From Adlercreutzia wanghongyangiae (lineage in GTDB: Bacteria > Actinomycetota > Coriobacteriia > Coriobacteriales > Eggerthellaceae), in the NCBI RefSeq assembly GCF_035989245.1, contig NZ_JAYMFF010000007.1, positions 88,575 through 152,574 of the forward strand: a DNA stretch of 64,000 nt. Direction: 5' to 3'. Shown here in pieces: positions 25,637 to 34,506 of the stretch. The position numbers were made by a program, and so were the translations under genes. Each line of letters begins with the position of its first letter. Position 1 is the first letter of the stretch. Under the pieces are notes generated by a model that searched no databases, had not been told where the DNA came from, and was given only the letters and a program-made list of their open reading frames with translations.

Positions 25637-26953
25637 CTACAGCACCTCGATATTGTCACGTACTTCAACGTCCTTCATGGCGTTCTTCGTATCGAAGATG
25701 GCCTTGGCGTGCTGCTGCACGAAATCGTAATCCACATTCGTGTGGGCACAAGTCACCATCACCAGATCGGCATTGGCCAGCGCCTCTTCAGTCAACGCGG
25801 GAATGGACTGCTTGGTGCTACCCTTGTAGCGATACTCGGCCACCCACGGATCATAGAAGCTCACGTTCGCACCGCGCTTCTCCAGGCACTCGATCACACG
25901 GAGGGCCGGGCTCTCGCGATAGTCGTCAATATCCTGCTTATAGGCCACGCCCAGCACCAGCACATCGGCACCCTTCAGCGACTTCTCGCTCTCATTCAGC
26001 ACGCGGGCGGCGCGATCAACGCAATACTCGGGCATCTGATCGTTCACCATCATGGAGGACTCGATCATCGAGGTGTGGAACCCGTACTCACGCGCCTTCC
26101 AGGAAAGGTAGTAGGGATCAAGCGGAATGCAGTGACCGCCCAAACCCGGACCCGGGTAGAACGCCGTGAAGCCGTAGGGCTTCGTCTTAGCCGCGTCGAT
26201 GACCTCCCACACGTTGATGCCCATGCGATCGCACAGCATGGCCATCTCGTTCACCAGACCGATGTTCACGTTACGGTAGGTGTTCTCCAAGATCTTCTCC
26301 ATCTCGGCCACCGCCGGGCTGGATACCTTGGTCACGCCGCCCTCGAGCACTGACTCGTACAGAGCCGCAATGCAATCCAGCGCATCGTCGCCAATGGCGC
26401 CGACTACCTTGGGAGTGTTCTTGGTCTTGTAGATGAGATTACCCGGATCAACACGCTCAGGACTGAAACCCAGATAAAAGTCCTCGCCGCAGGTCATACC
26501 GGAGCCCTCTTCCAAGATGGGACGGATAAGCTCCTCCGTGGTTCCCGGGTAGGTAGTAGACTCCAACACCACCATCGATCCCTTTTTGAGATAGGGTGCA
26601 ATGGCCTTAGCAGAAGACTCCATATACGAGGTGTCGGGCTGCTGATGCACATCAAGTGGCGTGGGCACGCAAATGGCTACGAAATCGCACTCGCCGATGC
26701 GAGAAAAGTCAGTAGTAGCTTCAATCATGCCGTTGTTCACGAGCTGCTGCAAATCCTCGTTCACCACGTCACCGATATAGTTCTCGCCACGATTAACCAT
26801 ATCGACCTTTTCGGCCTGCACATCGATACCCACGGTCTTGAAGCCGGCCTTGGCCTTCTCCACGGCAAGCGGCAGACCCACATAACCGAGACCTACGGTG
26901 CCACACACCAAATCGCGAGAGGCGATCTTGCCCAACAACTCTTGCTTGTTCAC
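25637..26953 (-). CDS. wbpA: UDP-N-acetyl-D-glucosamine 6-dehydrogenase (WbpA-like)
   Basis: A 438-residue UDP-sugar dehydrogenase making UDP-GlcNAcA from UDP-GlcNAc with two NAD. The NAD-binding motif VGLGYVGLPLA, the substrate region YRNVNIGLVNEMA, and the active-site cysteine in PGPGLGGHCIPLDP are present. The sequence is of the WbpA/WecC-like type, distinct from the UDP-glucose dehydrogenase at 39343. Its start overlaps the preceding glycosyltransferase stop (ATGA). It is the entry step of the five-enzyme wbp module. Confidence 0.92.
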   Translation of the reverse strand: MNKQELLGKIASRDLVCGTVGLGYVGLPLAVEKAKAGFKTVGIDVQAEKVDMVNRGENYIGDVVNEDLQQLVNNGMIEATTDFSRIGECDFVAICVPTPLDVHQQPDTSYMESSAKAIAPYLKKGSMVVLESTTYPGTTEELIRPILEEGSGMTCGEDFYLGFSPERVDPGNLIYKTKNTPKVVGAIGDDALDCIAALYESVLEGGVTKVSSPAVAEMEKILENTYRNVNIGLVNEMAMLCDRMGINVWEVIDAAKTKPYGFTAFYPGPGLGGHCIPLDPYYLSWKAREYGFHTSMIESSMMVNDQMPEYCVDRAARVLNESEKSLKGADVLVLGVAYKQDIDDYRESPALRVIECLEKRGANVSFYDPWVAEYRYKGSTKQSIPALTEEALANADLVMVTCAHTNVDYDFVQQHAKAIFDTKNAMKDVEVRDNIEVL

Positions 26954-28227
26954 TGTTCCTCCTTGGTAATATCCTCAATGATCTCAATGAGGCGGTTCGT
27001 ATGGCTAACAAATGAGTATAACTCAGCGGTGCTGCGAGAATTCTCTCCCCACCGTTTTAACGAATCTTTATCGGAGATCATCCGACGAATCTGCTCGGCA
27101 AATTCCTCAGGACCGGAGAACGACCGCTCGACACCGCAATCATATTTGTTGATAATGGAATAATTCGATGGCAAGTTCGATAAAACAGGCTTCCCGCTAG
27201 CCAAGTAATCGAACAGTTTATTCTGGCTCATGCCATACCGAGACAGATTAACCTGCATCGACGAATAGAGCAGGAGCAGCAAGCGCGCCTTTTCTAAGCT
27301 GGCTGGTATCTCGCGTTTGTCTATTGCGCCGGGAAAGGAAATATTGGAAAGCCCGCGCTCGCGCACCTTTTCCCTCAAATCCTCCAGCTCATCACCAGCG
27401 CCCAAAGCAACAAACTCAACCTGATCGTCATTCTGCATGCACTCGGCAACATCGACCAAGTAACCAATGTTGTTCGCTTTTCGCACTGAGCCGGCGTAGA
27501 TGATCTTAACTTTGCCGTTGTCTGCAAGTTCGCTCACCGGGCATGCGAAGGCGCCAGCGTTTTCGTGGAAGGCATCCAAATCAATGCCATTGTTGATATG
27601 ATGCACCTTAGCGAGGTCGATCTTGCCACCGCTCTCGATATCCCACCCCTTGTCGCGAATATAATCTCCGCCACCTTCCATAGAGAAGATGATCGCATTG
27701 GCGTTCTCGTAGTTCTTCCGCTCAAGCACATACATAGCCTTGGCGATGGCACCGCCGGGCTTGATGATGTCGTACTCCTCCAGGGACAACGGCCACAAAT
27801 CGCATATTTCGCAAATGCTCGCAGCCTGGTACTTTTTCGCAAACCGGTTGGCGAGCCACGGTGACAGCGGGTAGCCGTTCGAGCCCAGAATCACATCAGG
27901 TTTTCCGTACATCTCCACGAAGGTGTCGGCGTACTTGTTGAGACGCTTGTGGAACTCGAAGATCGACAAAATGCGCTTCTTCATGCTCTCACCGTAATCT
28001 TTGATGCGAATATAGACAAAGGGGAAGCCGTACGAATCATCCACTTTAAACGGAGCATCATCCTCAATCATCTGGATGGCGTTTCCGCGTTCACGGCTTG
28101 CCACAAACACCACAGGGTTATAGCCCCGCTCTTTCAGATGCTTCGCGAACCAGAAGTGACGATTGTGGGGCCCATGCTCAGGCAGGCAGTTGTCGATCAT
28201 GATCGTCCAGATCGTTTTCCCGGACAC
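26950..28227 (-). CDS. GT4-type glycosyltransferase (WbuB-like)
   Basis: A 425-residue GT-B glycosyltransferase. N-terminal features are CLPEHGPHNRHFWFAKHLKERGY and ICEICDLWPLSLEEY; the C-terminal half has VKIIYAGSVRKANNIGYLVD and LSRYGMSQNKLFDYLASGKPVL, the donor-binding region. This layout is seen in WbuB-type transferases that add N-acetyl-fucosamine-like sugars. It lies between the initiating sugar-phosphate transferase and wbpA, so it is a good candidate for adding the second sugar. That order is inference. Confidence 0.82.
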   Translation of the reverse strand: MSGKTIWTIMIDNCLPEHGPHNRHFWFAKHLKERGYNPVVFVASRERGNAIQMIEDDAPFKVDDSYGFPFVYIRIKDYGESMKKRILSIFEFHKRLNKYADTFVEMYGKPDVILGSNGYPLSPWLANRFAKKYQAASICEICDLWPLSLEEYDIIKPGGAIAKAMYVLERKNYENANAIIFSMEGGGDYIRDKGWDIESGGKIDLAKVHHINNGIDLDAFHENAGAFACPVSELADNGKVKIIYAGSVRKANNIGYLVDVAECMQNDDQVEFVALGAGDELEDLREKVRERGLSNISFPGAIDKREIPASLEKARLLLLLYSSMQVNLSRYGMSQNKLFDYLASGKPVLSNLPSNYSIINKYDCGVERSFSGPEEFAEQIRRMISDKDSLKRWGENSRSTAELYSFVSHTNRLIEIIEDITKEEQ

Positions 28228-28228
28228 G

Positions 28229-28924
28229 CTATTCTCCTCGATTCGTTACGGCGCCTACCGTTGCGAGCATAATGCGCAGATCCCGCGGCAGACTGAATTT
28301 CTTTACATCCTGTAAATTGTATTCCATTTTCAGAGGCAAAATCTCCTCCACATAAACTTTATCCGCGTCCTCGGCCCCATTCAGCAAATCAGCTTCATCC
28401 TTGAACTGAATGCTGGCCGTGGAAGTGACGCCCGCAGGTAGAAGCAGCGTTGCCATCATCTCGGGCGCGTAGCCTTCCACGTAGCGGGGCACCTCCGGGC
28501 GCGTACCCACAAACGTCATGGTCCCCCGCAGGATGTCGATCAGCTGGCTGATCTCGTCAAGGCGATAATCGCGGATCTTGGCACCGACGCGCGTTACCCG
28601 CGCGTCGGTGCCCGTCGTCACGGCACTGCCCATTTGATCAGCCCGATCACACATCGTGCGAAACTTGAAGATACGAAACCGCCTGCCGTATTGGGTGACG
28701 CGTTCCTGGCGATAGAACACCGGGCCAGGCGAGTCCGCTTTGATGGCAATAGCCAGCACAAGGAACGCCGGGCTGAGCAGCACCAGCAAAAACGCCGCCG
28801 CCACAATATCGAAGCAGCGCTTGCCCACCAATTGTGCCCTCTTAGCCGCTAGGGCCTCGTAGTAGGGCCTGACCGCCTCACATTGCAGCTCGTCAGGCAG
28901 CGCATTCCAAGGAAGAAGCCTCAC
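28229..28924 (-). CDS. Polyprenyl-phosphate sugar-1-phosphate transferase (PglC-like)
   Basis: Initiates glycan assembly by moving a sugar-1-phosphate to undecaprenyl phosphate. The 231-residue protein has one hydrophobic re-entrant helix (FDIVAAAFLLVLLSPAFLVLAIAI) and the family motifs: SPGPVFYRQERV, FRIFKFRTM, and the late region DEISQLIDILRGTMTFVGTRPEVP. The D-E pair in RLDEISQL is catalytic in this family. It overlaps the upstream aminotransferase by ATGA. With PglE/PglF-type partners the expected donor is a UDP-4-amino or 4-acetamido trideoxy sugar. Confidence 0.92.
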   Translation of the reverse strand: MRLLPWNALPDELQCEAVRPYYEALAAKRAQLVGKRCFDIVAAAFLLVLLSPAFLVLAIAIKADSPGPVFYRQERVTQYGRRFRIFKFRTMCDRADQMGSAVTTGTDARVTRVGAKIRDYRLDEISQLIDILRGTMTFVGTRPEVPRYVEGYAPEMMATLLLPAGVTSTASIQFKDEADLLNGAEDADKVYVEEILPLKMEYNLQDVKKFSLPRDLRIMLATVGAVTNRGE

Positions 28925-30135
28925 CGAGCCCCTCCGACTATTCTTGCAAACGTAGAGGCCACATAGTGAGCCTGATCGTCAGTCAAGCAAGTGTGCAGCG
29001 GCAAGGTCACCTCGTTGGCGAAACGGGCATAAGCCCGAGGGTAATCGGCAATATCAAACCCAAGATCCTTGTAGGCCGTCAACAGCGGGAGTGGCTTGTA
29101 GTGCACATTCGTGGCCACACCGCGGTCGGCCATGGCCTCGATGATGGCATTGCGCTCATCGAACGACACCCCAGGCACGCGGCAGATATACAAATGGCCC
29201 GACGAGGCATAATCGCCGCCCACATGGGGAAGAGGCTCCACCTCCAACGACTTCAGATAACTATCGTACAGGGCGATCAACTGGCGGCGACGCTGAAGCA
29301 TCCCCTCATAGCGCTTCAGCTGAACCAGGCCCAGAGCAGCCTGGATATCGGTCATATTGCACTTGTACCATGGCCCCAGCACGTCGTACTCCCAAGCGCC
29401 GAGTTTGGTCTTTGCCAGCGCGTCCTTCGACTGCCCGTGCAGCGAGAGCAGCTGCACCTTCTTATACACCTCGTCGTCGAGCACCTCGCTCGGAAGATTC
29501 CAGGCCAGGCAACCTCCTTCCGCTGTGGTGAAATTCTTCACCGCATGGAAGGAGAACGACGTGAAGTCGGCAACCGATCCGATCATACGACCATGGTAGG
29601 TGGCGCCCAGGGCATGGGCGGCATCCTCGCACACGGCCACACGGCCCAACGCCCCCTGAATGGCCGAGGCAGGGCTGAACAGCGATCGTTTTTCCTCCAA
29701 CACCGCGAAGATGCGATCGTAGTCGCAGGGCACACCGCCCAAGTCGACGGGGATAACGGCCTTGGTTCGCACGGTAATGGCGCGCCCCATGGCATCGTAG
29801 TCCATCTCGAAGGAGTCGGCTGCGCAATCCACCATAACGGGTGTGGCACCCACATGGCAGATAACCGACGCACTGGCGGTGTAGGTATAAGCCGGCACGA
29901 TAACTTCATCACCCGGGCCCACTCCCAGCACGCGCAGGGCCATTTCCGCACACGCCGTCTGGGAATTCAGGCACACGCAGCGCGGTACCCCCAGGTAAGC
30001 CGCCAATTGACGCTCCAGCTCCTTCACCCGCGGTCCGGTGGTAATCCACCCCGATCGCAATGCGTCGGCCACCTCGGCGATCTCCTCTTCGGTAATGTCG
30101 GGCGGCGAAAACGGAATGTTCATCTTCTCGGTCAT
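28921..30135 (-). CDS. UDP-4-keto-sugar aminotransferase (PglE-like)
   Basis: A 404-residue DegT/DnrJ-type PLP aminotransferase. It shows FSPPDITEEEIAEVADALRSGW at the N-terminus, CEDAAHALGA (PLP-ring Asp) and the Schiff-base lysine in FSFHAVKNFTTAEGG. It lies directly downstream of a PglF-type dehydratase. The likely reaction is 4-amination of UDP-4-keto-6-deoxy-GlcNAc. ATG 30135 has AGGAG seven bases upstream. Three DegT-family or acetylation steps for two different amino sugars are thus encoded in one operon. Confidence 0.87.
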   Translation of the reverse strand: MTEKMNIPFSPPDITEEEIAEVADALRSGWITTGPRVKELERQLAAYLGVPRCVCLNSQTACAEMALRVLGVGPGDEVIVPAYTYTASASVICHVGATPVMVDCAADSFEMDYDAMGRAITVRTKAVIPVDLGGVPCDYDRIFAVLEEKRSLFSPASAIQGALGRVAVCEDAAHALGATYHGRMIGSVADFTSFSFHAVKNFTTAEGGCLAWNLPSEVLDDEVYKKVQLLSLHGQSKDALAKTKLGAWEYDVLGPWYKCNMTDIQAALGLVQLKRYEGMLQRRRQLIALYDSYLKSLEVEPLPHVGGDYASSGHLYICRVPGVSFDERNAIIEAMADRGVATNVHYKPLPLLTAYKDLGFDIADYPRAYARFANEVTLPLHTCLTDDQAHYVASTFARIVGGAR

Positions 30136-30150
30136 ACCACTTCTCCTGCG

Positions 30151-32019
30151 CTATTGGAATTCAGGCGTGTACGTAGGAACCGCTTCTTTCAACGCCCGCT
30201 TAATATCGTCACGATCTCGAGGAAGCGCCTCCTCCAACTTCGCCAGTCGCTCTTCTACGCTAGCTACCTCAGGGCGCACGCCCTTAATCACCGTGATGGC
30301 CCCGTTGGCCGTGGGCACCGTGGGCTCATCGTCCATGTTCAGTTCCTCGTACAGCTTTTCGCCAGGACGCAAACCAGTCACCTTGATCTCAATATCCTCA
30401 CCCACTGTCAGACCCGACAAGCGAATCAGGTTCTCGGCCAAGTCGTAAATGCGCACCGGTTCGCCCATATCCAGTACGAAAATCTCGCCGCCCTCGGCCA
30501 ACGCTCCCGCCGTAATAACTAAGCGAGCCGCCTCGGGAATAGTCATGAAGTACCGTGTGATATCCTGGTGAGTCAGCGTAATGGGACCGCCCGCTTTCAG
30601 CTGGCGCTTAAACAGGGGGATCACCGAACCGTGGGAACCGAGCACATTGCCAAAGCGCACCGAGGCGAACGCAGTCTGCGACCGCTGAGCGTAATATTGC
30701 ACAATCATTTCGCACATGCGCTTCGTGGCGCCCATCACATTGGCGGGATTCACCGCCTTGTCGGTGGAGATGAGGATGAAATGAGAGCAATCGCGCTCAT
30801 CGGCCATACGTACCACATTTAAGGTGCCAAACACATTGTTCTCGATAGCCTCGCGGGGGTTCGACTCCATCAGTGGCACATGCTTATGGGCCGCCGCATG
30901 GAACACCACCTGGGGCCGATGGCGCTCGAACACCTCTTCCAGGGCAGGAAGATGGGTGATAGAGCCGATCTCGGTCACAATCTCGATGCCCGCCTCTTGC
31001 GCGGCCCCGGAAATTTCATGGTACAGCTCGTATACCGTATTCTCGTAGATATCGAACAGCACGATCTTGGCCGGTTTGGCAGGCAGCAGCTGGCGCACCA
31101 GCTCGCTACCGATGGAGCCGCCGCCGCCAGTGACGAGCACCACGGCTCCCTTCAGATAGGTGCCCACCAACCCTTCGTCCAGAGCTACTTCCTCGCGTGC
31201 CAGCAGGTCGGACACCTCCACATCGCGAATGGGCACACGACCCAGCTGCTCTTCGGGGATATCCTTCACGCGCTCGGGCAACGTGAGTACCTTCCGGCCC
31301 GTTTCCATGCACAAGTCGTACACATGACGCTTCTGTTTCTGAGTACCCGAAGGAATGGCGACCACAATCTGATCAACGGAGAACTGCTTGCACAAGCGGG
31401 GAATATCCGCGCAACTGCCGAGCACCTTCACGCCATGGATACGACGGCCGATCTTGCGCCCGTCATCATCCACATAGCCAATGGGGCAACCGACGATCTC
31501 GTCGCTGCCTGCCAGCATGCGGCTCACCACCAGCGATCCGCTCTCGCCAGCACCCACGATTAGAGTACGCGCCTCGCCAGGAGCCTTCACACCCAAAAAC
31601 GACCAGCTACGCCCCTTGGAGTTCACGCGAATCGAGAAGCGAGCCATACCGCAGATGATGAGCAAAATGGCCCATGCACAGATGTACACGCGGAAGGGCA
31701 TACGCTCGTCGAACAAGAGGGCGCCAAGCACATCGCCCACCACCGAGGCGACTACCGTCGCCACCACGATGCGAGCCGCATCGTCTACGCTGGCGTACTC
31801 CCACAAACTGTTGTACATGCGGAACACGCCGAACACGATCACGTTCACCGCGGCAAGAAGCACCATCTGCCCGATGAAGAACGGCGAGGCGAGATCGATC
31901 TCCCCCGCCCTCGTGCCCCAAGCTGCAATAAGAAACGACACCACCGTGGCGGCAACATCGATGATCACCAGCGGCAGCGACCGCACGATAAAGCGTTTGA
32001 TGTTTCGCGTACTATTCAT
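30151..32019 (-). CDS. Membrane UDP-GlcNAc 4,6-dehydratase (PglF/CapD/WbpM family)
   Basis: A 622-residue enzyme making UDP-4-keto-6-deoxy-GlcNAc. Four N-terminal membrane helices (to ~140) precede a CoA-binding-like domain with IVGAGESGSLVV and the catalytic SDR domain with VTGGGGSIGSELVRQ, DIYENTVYELYHE and FHAAAHKHVPLME. The SDR Tyr of shorter homologues is replaced by the family T-D-K segment ISTDKAVNPANVMGATKR. The start at 32019 lacks a strong ribosome binding site; TTG 32046 is the alternative. It feeds the aminotransferase just downstream. Confidence 0.92.
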   Translation of the reverse strand: MNSTRNIKRFIVRSLPLVIIDVAATVVSFLIAAWGTRAGEIDLASPFFIGQMVLLAAVNVIVFGVFRMYNSLWEYASVDDAARIVVATVVASVVGDVLGALLFDERMPFRVYICAWAILLIICGMARFSIRVNSKGRSWSFLGVKAPGEARTLIVGAGESGSLVVSRMLAGSDEIVGCPIGYVDDDGRKIGRRIHGVKVLGSCADIPRLCKQFSVDQIVVAIPSGTQKQKRHVYDLCMETGRKVLTLPERVKDIPEEQLGRVPIRDVEVSDLLAREEVALDEGLVGTYLKGAVVLVTGGGGSIGSELVRQLLPAKPAKIVLFDIYENTVYELYHEISGAAQEAGIEIVTEIGSITHLPALEEVFERHRPQVVFHAAAHKHVPLMESNPREAIENNVFGTLNVVRMADERDCSHFILISTDKAVNPANVMGATKRMCEMIVQYYAQRSQTAFASVRFGNVLGSHGSVIPLFKRQLKAGGPITLTHQDITRYFMTIPEAARLVITAGALAEGGEIFVLDMGEPVRIYDLAENLIRLSGLTVGEDIEIKVTGLRPGEKLYEELNMDDEPTVPTANGAITVIKGVRPEVASVEERLAKLEEALPRDRDDIKRALKEAVPTYTPEFQ

Positions 32020-32067
32020 AAGGAACAGGCCAACCTCTCGATTCAACCGCGCAAAAATTGCACGTCG

Positions 32068-33159
32068 CTAATCAACGAGCACAATGCCGGCAACATTACC
32101 CCCCGCTAGCTGCAATTCCTGCAGCGTATCGCACAGTGTGATCTGGGAATCCTTCCAGGTGCGCACCACTACAACGGTCGCCTGAGCTGCTCGAGCCCCA
32201 TAGGCCGCAGCCATCCCATCAGAAAGCGGAGCGCACTTGAGAACAGCGCCCGCAGACTCGCCGGCACGCATCGCTGCCGCGAGATCGTTACCCCCTAGAG
32301 CAACAACGTGGACCTGGGGCCACTGAGCCTGCATCGCCATCTTCAAAGCCTCGCAAAGCTGCTGGGTGTCGATCGCCGATACCGGCACAACACCGACCGA
32401 ACCGACCAACTCCTCCGACGCAAACTGCACGTTAGCCCACAAACGTTCACCATCCTGGAGAGTGACCCCCCCGGCCAACACCGGAACAGCAGTGCATTCG
32501 CCCACATTCTCCTTGGTTTTCAACGGGCGGCGCACCGCATCAATCAACACGAGAACACACCCAATGGCAAACAGGCCGCTCAGCAGCCCCACCACCGCAT
32601 ACTTAACCACATTGCTCGAGCCACTGCCTGTCGCGCCAGTAGCTTGCGATACGGTAAACACACACGACCGCAATGCGGCAACGCGATCAGCTGACGAGGC
32701 TCCTGCTCCGAAAGGCTCGCCCGCATCCAATGCCGAGGAGGACGTCTCACTTACCGAGTCCCAATATACTTCACTCTGCTGCATAAGGGCAGCTTGAATA
32801 GCGTCGGCCGATTCTTGGGCGACGCTATTAACAGTATGCACCGCCTCATCGGCACTTACGCCCGTCGCAGTGAATTCAATGGATTGAGTGGTTGCGTCAG
32901 CCTTGGATGTCATGCCGGCATCTCCGCCAGCCGAAACCACGTTTTGCGCCACTGCACTCGCCAAGTTCATCAAATTTGCTGTATTGAGTATCCCCGAAGG
33001 ATCGGTTACCGTTAGCGTAGCCGCTGCCGTATAGCTTTCGCCCCGTGAGCTTTCCTTGACGAACATGAAGCCACCGGCAAGTAGCCCACACAAGAGAGGA
33101 ACAACAACAACCCATTTCGCATAATGTCGAACAAGAAGCCAAAGATCGCGCAATGTCAC
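32068..33159 (-). CDS. wzz: Wzz/YveK-type polysaccharide co-polymerase with kinase-like tail lacking a P-loop
   Basis: A 363-residue chain-length regulator. N-terminal Wzz domain: cytoplasmic start, first helix (VVVPLLCGLLAGGFMF, about 18-33), extracellular part, and second helix near 205-225 (YAVVGLLSGLFAIGCVLVLID). The ~130 residues after it resemble the fold of BY-kinases (VGVVPVS, VHVVALGG, ATVVVVRTW, GGNVAGIVLVD) but I see no Walker A G-x-x-x-G-K-S and no C-terminal Tyr cluster. It may thus be a degenerate kinase domain acting as regulator. GTG 33159 is the start. No separate tyrosine kinase gene is in the window. Confidence 0.78.
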   Translation of the reverse strand: MTLRDLWLLVRHYAKWVVVVPLLCGLLAGGFMFVKESSRGESYTAAATLTVTDPSGILNTANLMNLASAVAQNVVSAGGDAGMTSKADATTQSIEFTATGVSADEAVHTVNSVAQESADAIQAALMQQSEVYWDSVSETSSSALDAGEPFGAGASSADRVAALRSCVFTVSQATGATGSGSSNVVKYAVVGLLSGLFAIGCVLVLIDAVRRPLKTKENVGECTAVPVLAGGVTLQDGERLWANVQFASEELVGSVGVVPVSAIDTQQLCEALKMAMQAQWPQVHVVALGGNDLAAAMRAGESAGAVLKCAPLSDGMAAAYGARAAQATVVVVRTWKDSQITLCDTLQELQLAGGNVAGIVLVD

Positions 33160-33265
33160 AATAACCTCAATTCACTAAGTCAATATCTTTTTCATTCTAT
33201 CCCAAAAGAGTTTCGAGCAATAGTTCGCGAGAAAAAACAACGACTTCCTAACTTCGCAGCCCGGG

Positions 33266-34501
33266 TCACCCGTTGCCCTCGCCCTTTTCAATTTTAATGC
33301 CATCGAATGGCACACAATACCCATCGCCCGCGAAAGAGTAGTACGCGAGGGCCAGAACCGCAATAAACGAGACGCTGAAAACGGGCTCCGTGATGCCGTT
33401 CAAATAGTACGCACCCAGCACCGCTGCATACACGGCAGCCTCTTGCCGCGTGCGAAATCTATACAATACGAAAGCCACCAGCCCCAGCATTGTGCAAAGC
33501 ACTAGCACACCCAGCATGCCGCTGTTAAGCCAAATGTCCAGAAAGCCATCATGCGCATGATAATACTGCCGATCGTTCACCCACAGCTCCCTATAACCGG
33601 ATACCCCGCGCCCGATAAAGAAACACCGAATACCTTGCAGCTCAAACACCTTATCCCATATGAAGGTTCTTCCGGTAAAGGTGAGCGACTTCCCCAATGC
33701 GTCCACAATGATGAAATCGAATAGATGCTGCAGCCTGAACACGACAATTGCCAAAAAGCCAGCAACTCCCATGATCGTCACCGTGAGCCCATTCAAATAT
33801 CTTCGAAGCGCCTCCCATCGAGCGCAGAGCACAAGTACAACAAGAAACGTCAACGCCAACAATGTCGCCGACGAGGTGGCAAGGTAAACCGTAAGAATTG
33901 AAACAGCGAGCACGAAAAGAGACCGCACGCTGAGCCATCGTCCACAGCAAGCATCGAGCACAAAGGACGAGCAGAGGGCAGGAAATAAAATGCGATAGGC
34001 GCTGTCTTTATTGCCGTAAAAAAAGTTACCGCTTTGCGCCGTGCCATTCGTGGCATATACCCCCTCGGGAAAAAGAAGAGCCGAGGCAAGATTGAGCACC
34101 GACAACGTAAATGTCACTACGAATAATCCCCACAGAAGCTCTCTTTTCATAGAGCGTCCAAAAGCAGCTACGAGCATAACTATCGCGAAACACGGAAGCC
34201 ATTTGGAGAACCAAAGATTGATCGCGCCACCATAGAACAACGTTGACAGCAACACTATCGCGGGCAAAATCACACTGAGAAGCGAGAATACGTCTTTCCT
34301 GGCAAGGAGGACGTAGAGCAACGCACATGCAACAGCGGATATCACGCCGCCCCATGCATAGGCATCTATGAACAACGATGTGCCAACGTGATTAATAATC
34401 TCAGGAGGAAAAAACGGCACAATTAGGATGGCGAAAATCCCGATGAACCATCGGCTGTTCAGCAAAGCAACTTTCTCCCTCATATGCTCCAACATCTTCA
34501 T
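33266..34501 (-). CDS. wzy: O-antigen polymerase/ligase-type membrane protein (Wzy-like)
   Basis: A 411-residue membrane protein with ~11 hydrophobic segments. The late region FFIGRGVSGYRELWVNDRQYYHAHDGFLDIWLNSGMLG has the H-A/N-H-D/N pattern typical of Wzy/WaaL-type proteins just before a helix. It most likely polymerises repeat units, being adjacent to the Wzz-type gene. The stop lies 106 bases before wzz, a stretch in which I see nothing else. A second protein of this kind is at 17892-19307. Confidence 0.82.
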   Translation of the reverse strand: MKMLEHMREKVALLNSRWFIGIFAILIVPFFPPEIINHVGTSLFIDAYAWGGVISAVACALLYVLLARKDVFSLLSVILPAIVLLSTLFYGGAINLWFSKWLPCFAIVMLVAAFGRSMKRELLWGLFVVTFTLSVLNLASALLFPEGVYATNGTAQSGNFFYGNKDSAYRILFPALCSSFVLDACCGRWLSVRSLFVLAVSILTVYLATSSATLLALTFLVVLVLCARWEALRRYLNGLTVTIMGVAGFLAIVVFRLQHLFDFIIVDALGKSLTFTGRTFIWDKVFELQGIRCFFIGRGVSGYRELWVNDRQYYHAHDGFLDIWLNSGMLGVLVLCTMLGLVAFVLYRFRTRQEAAVYAAVLGAYYLNGITEPVFSVSFIAVLALAYYSFAGDGYCVPFDGIKIEKGEGNG

Positions 34502-34506
34502 CTATC

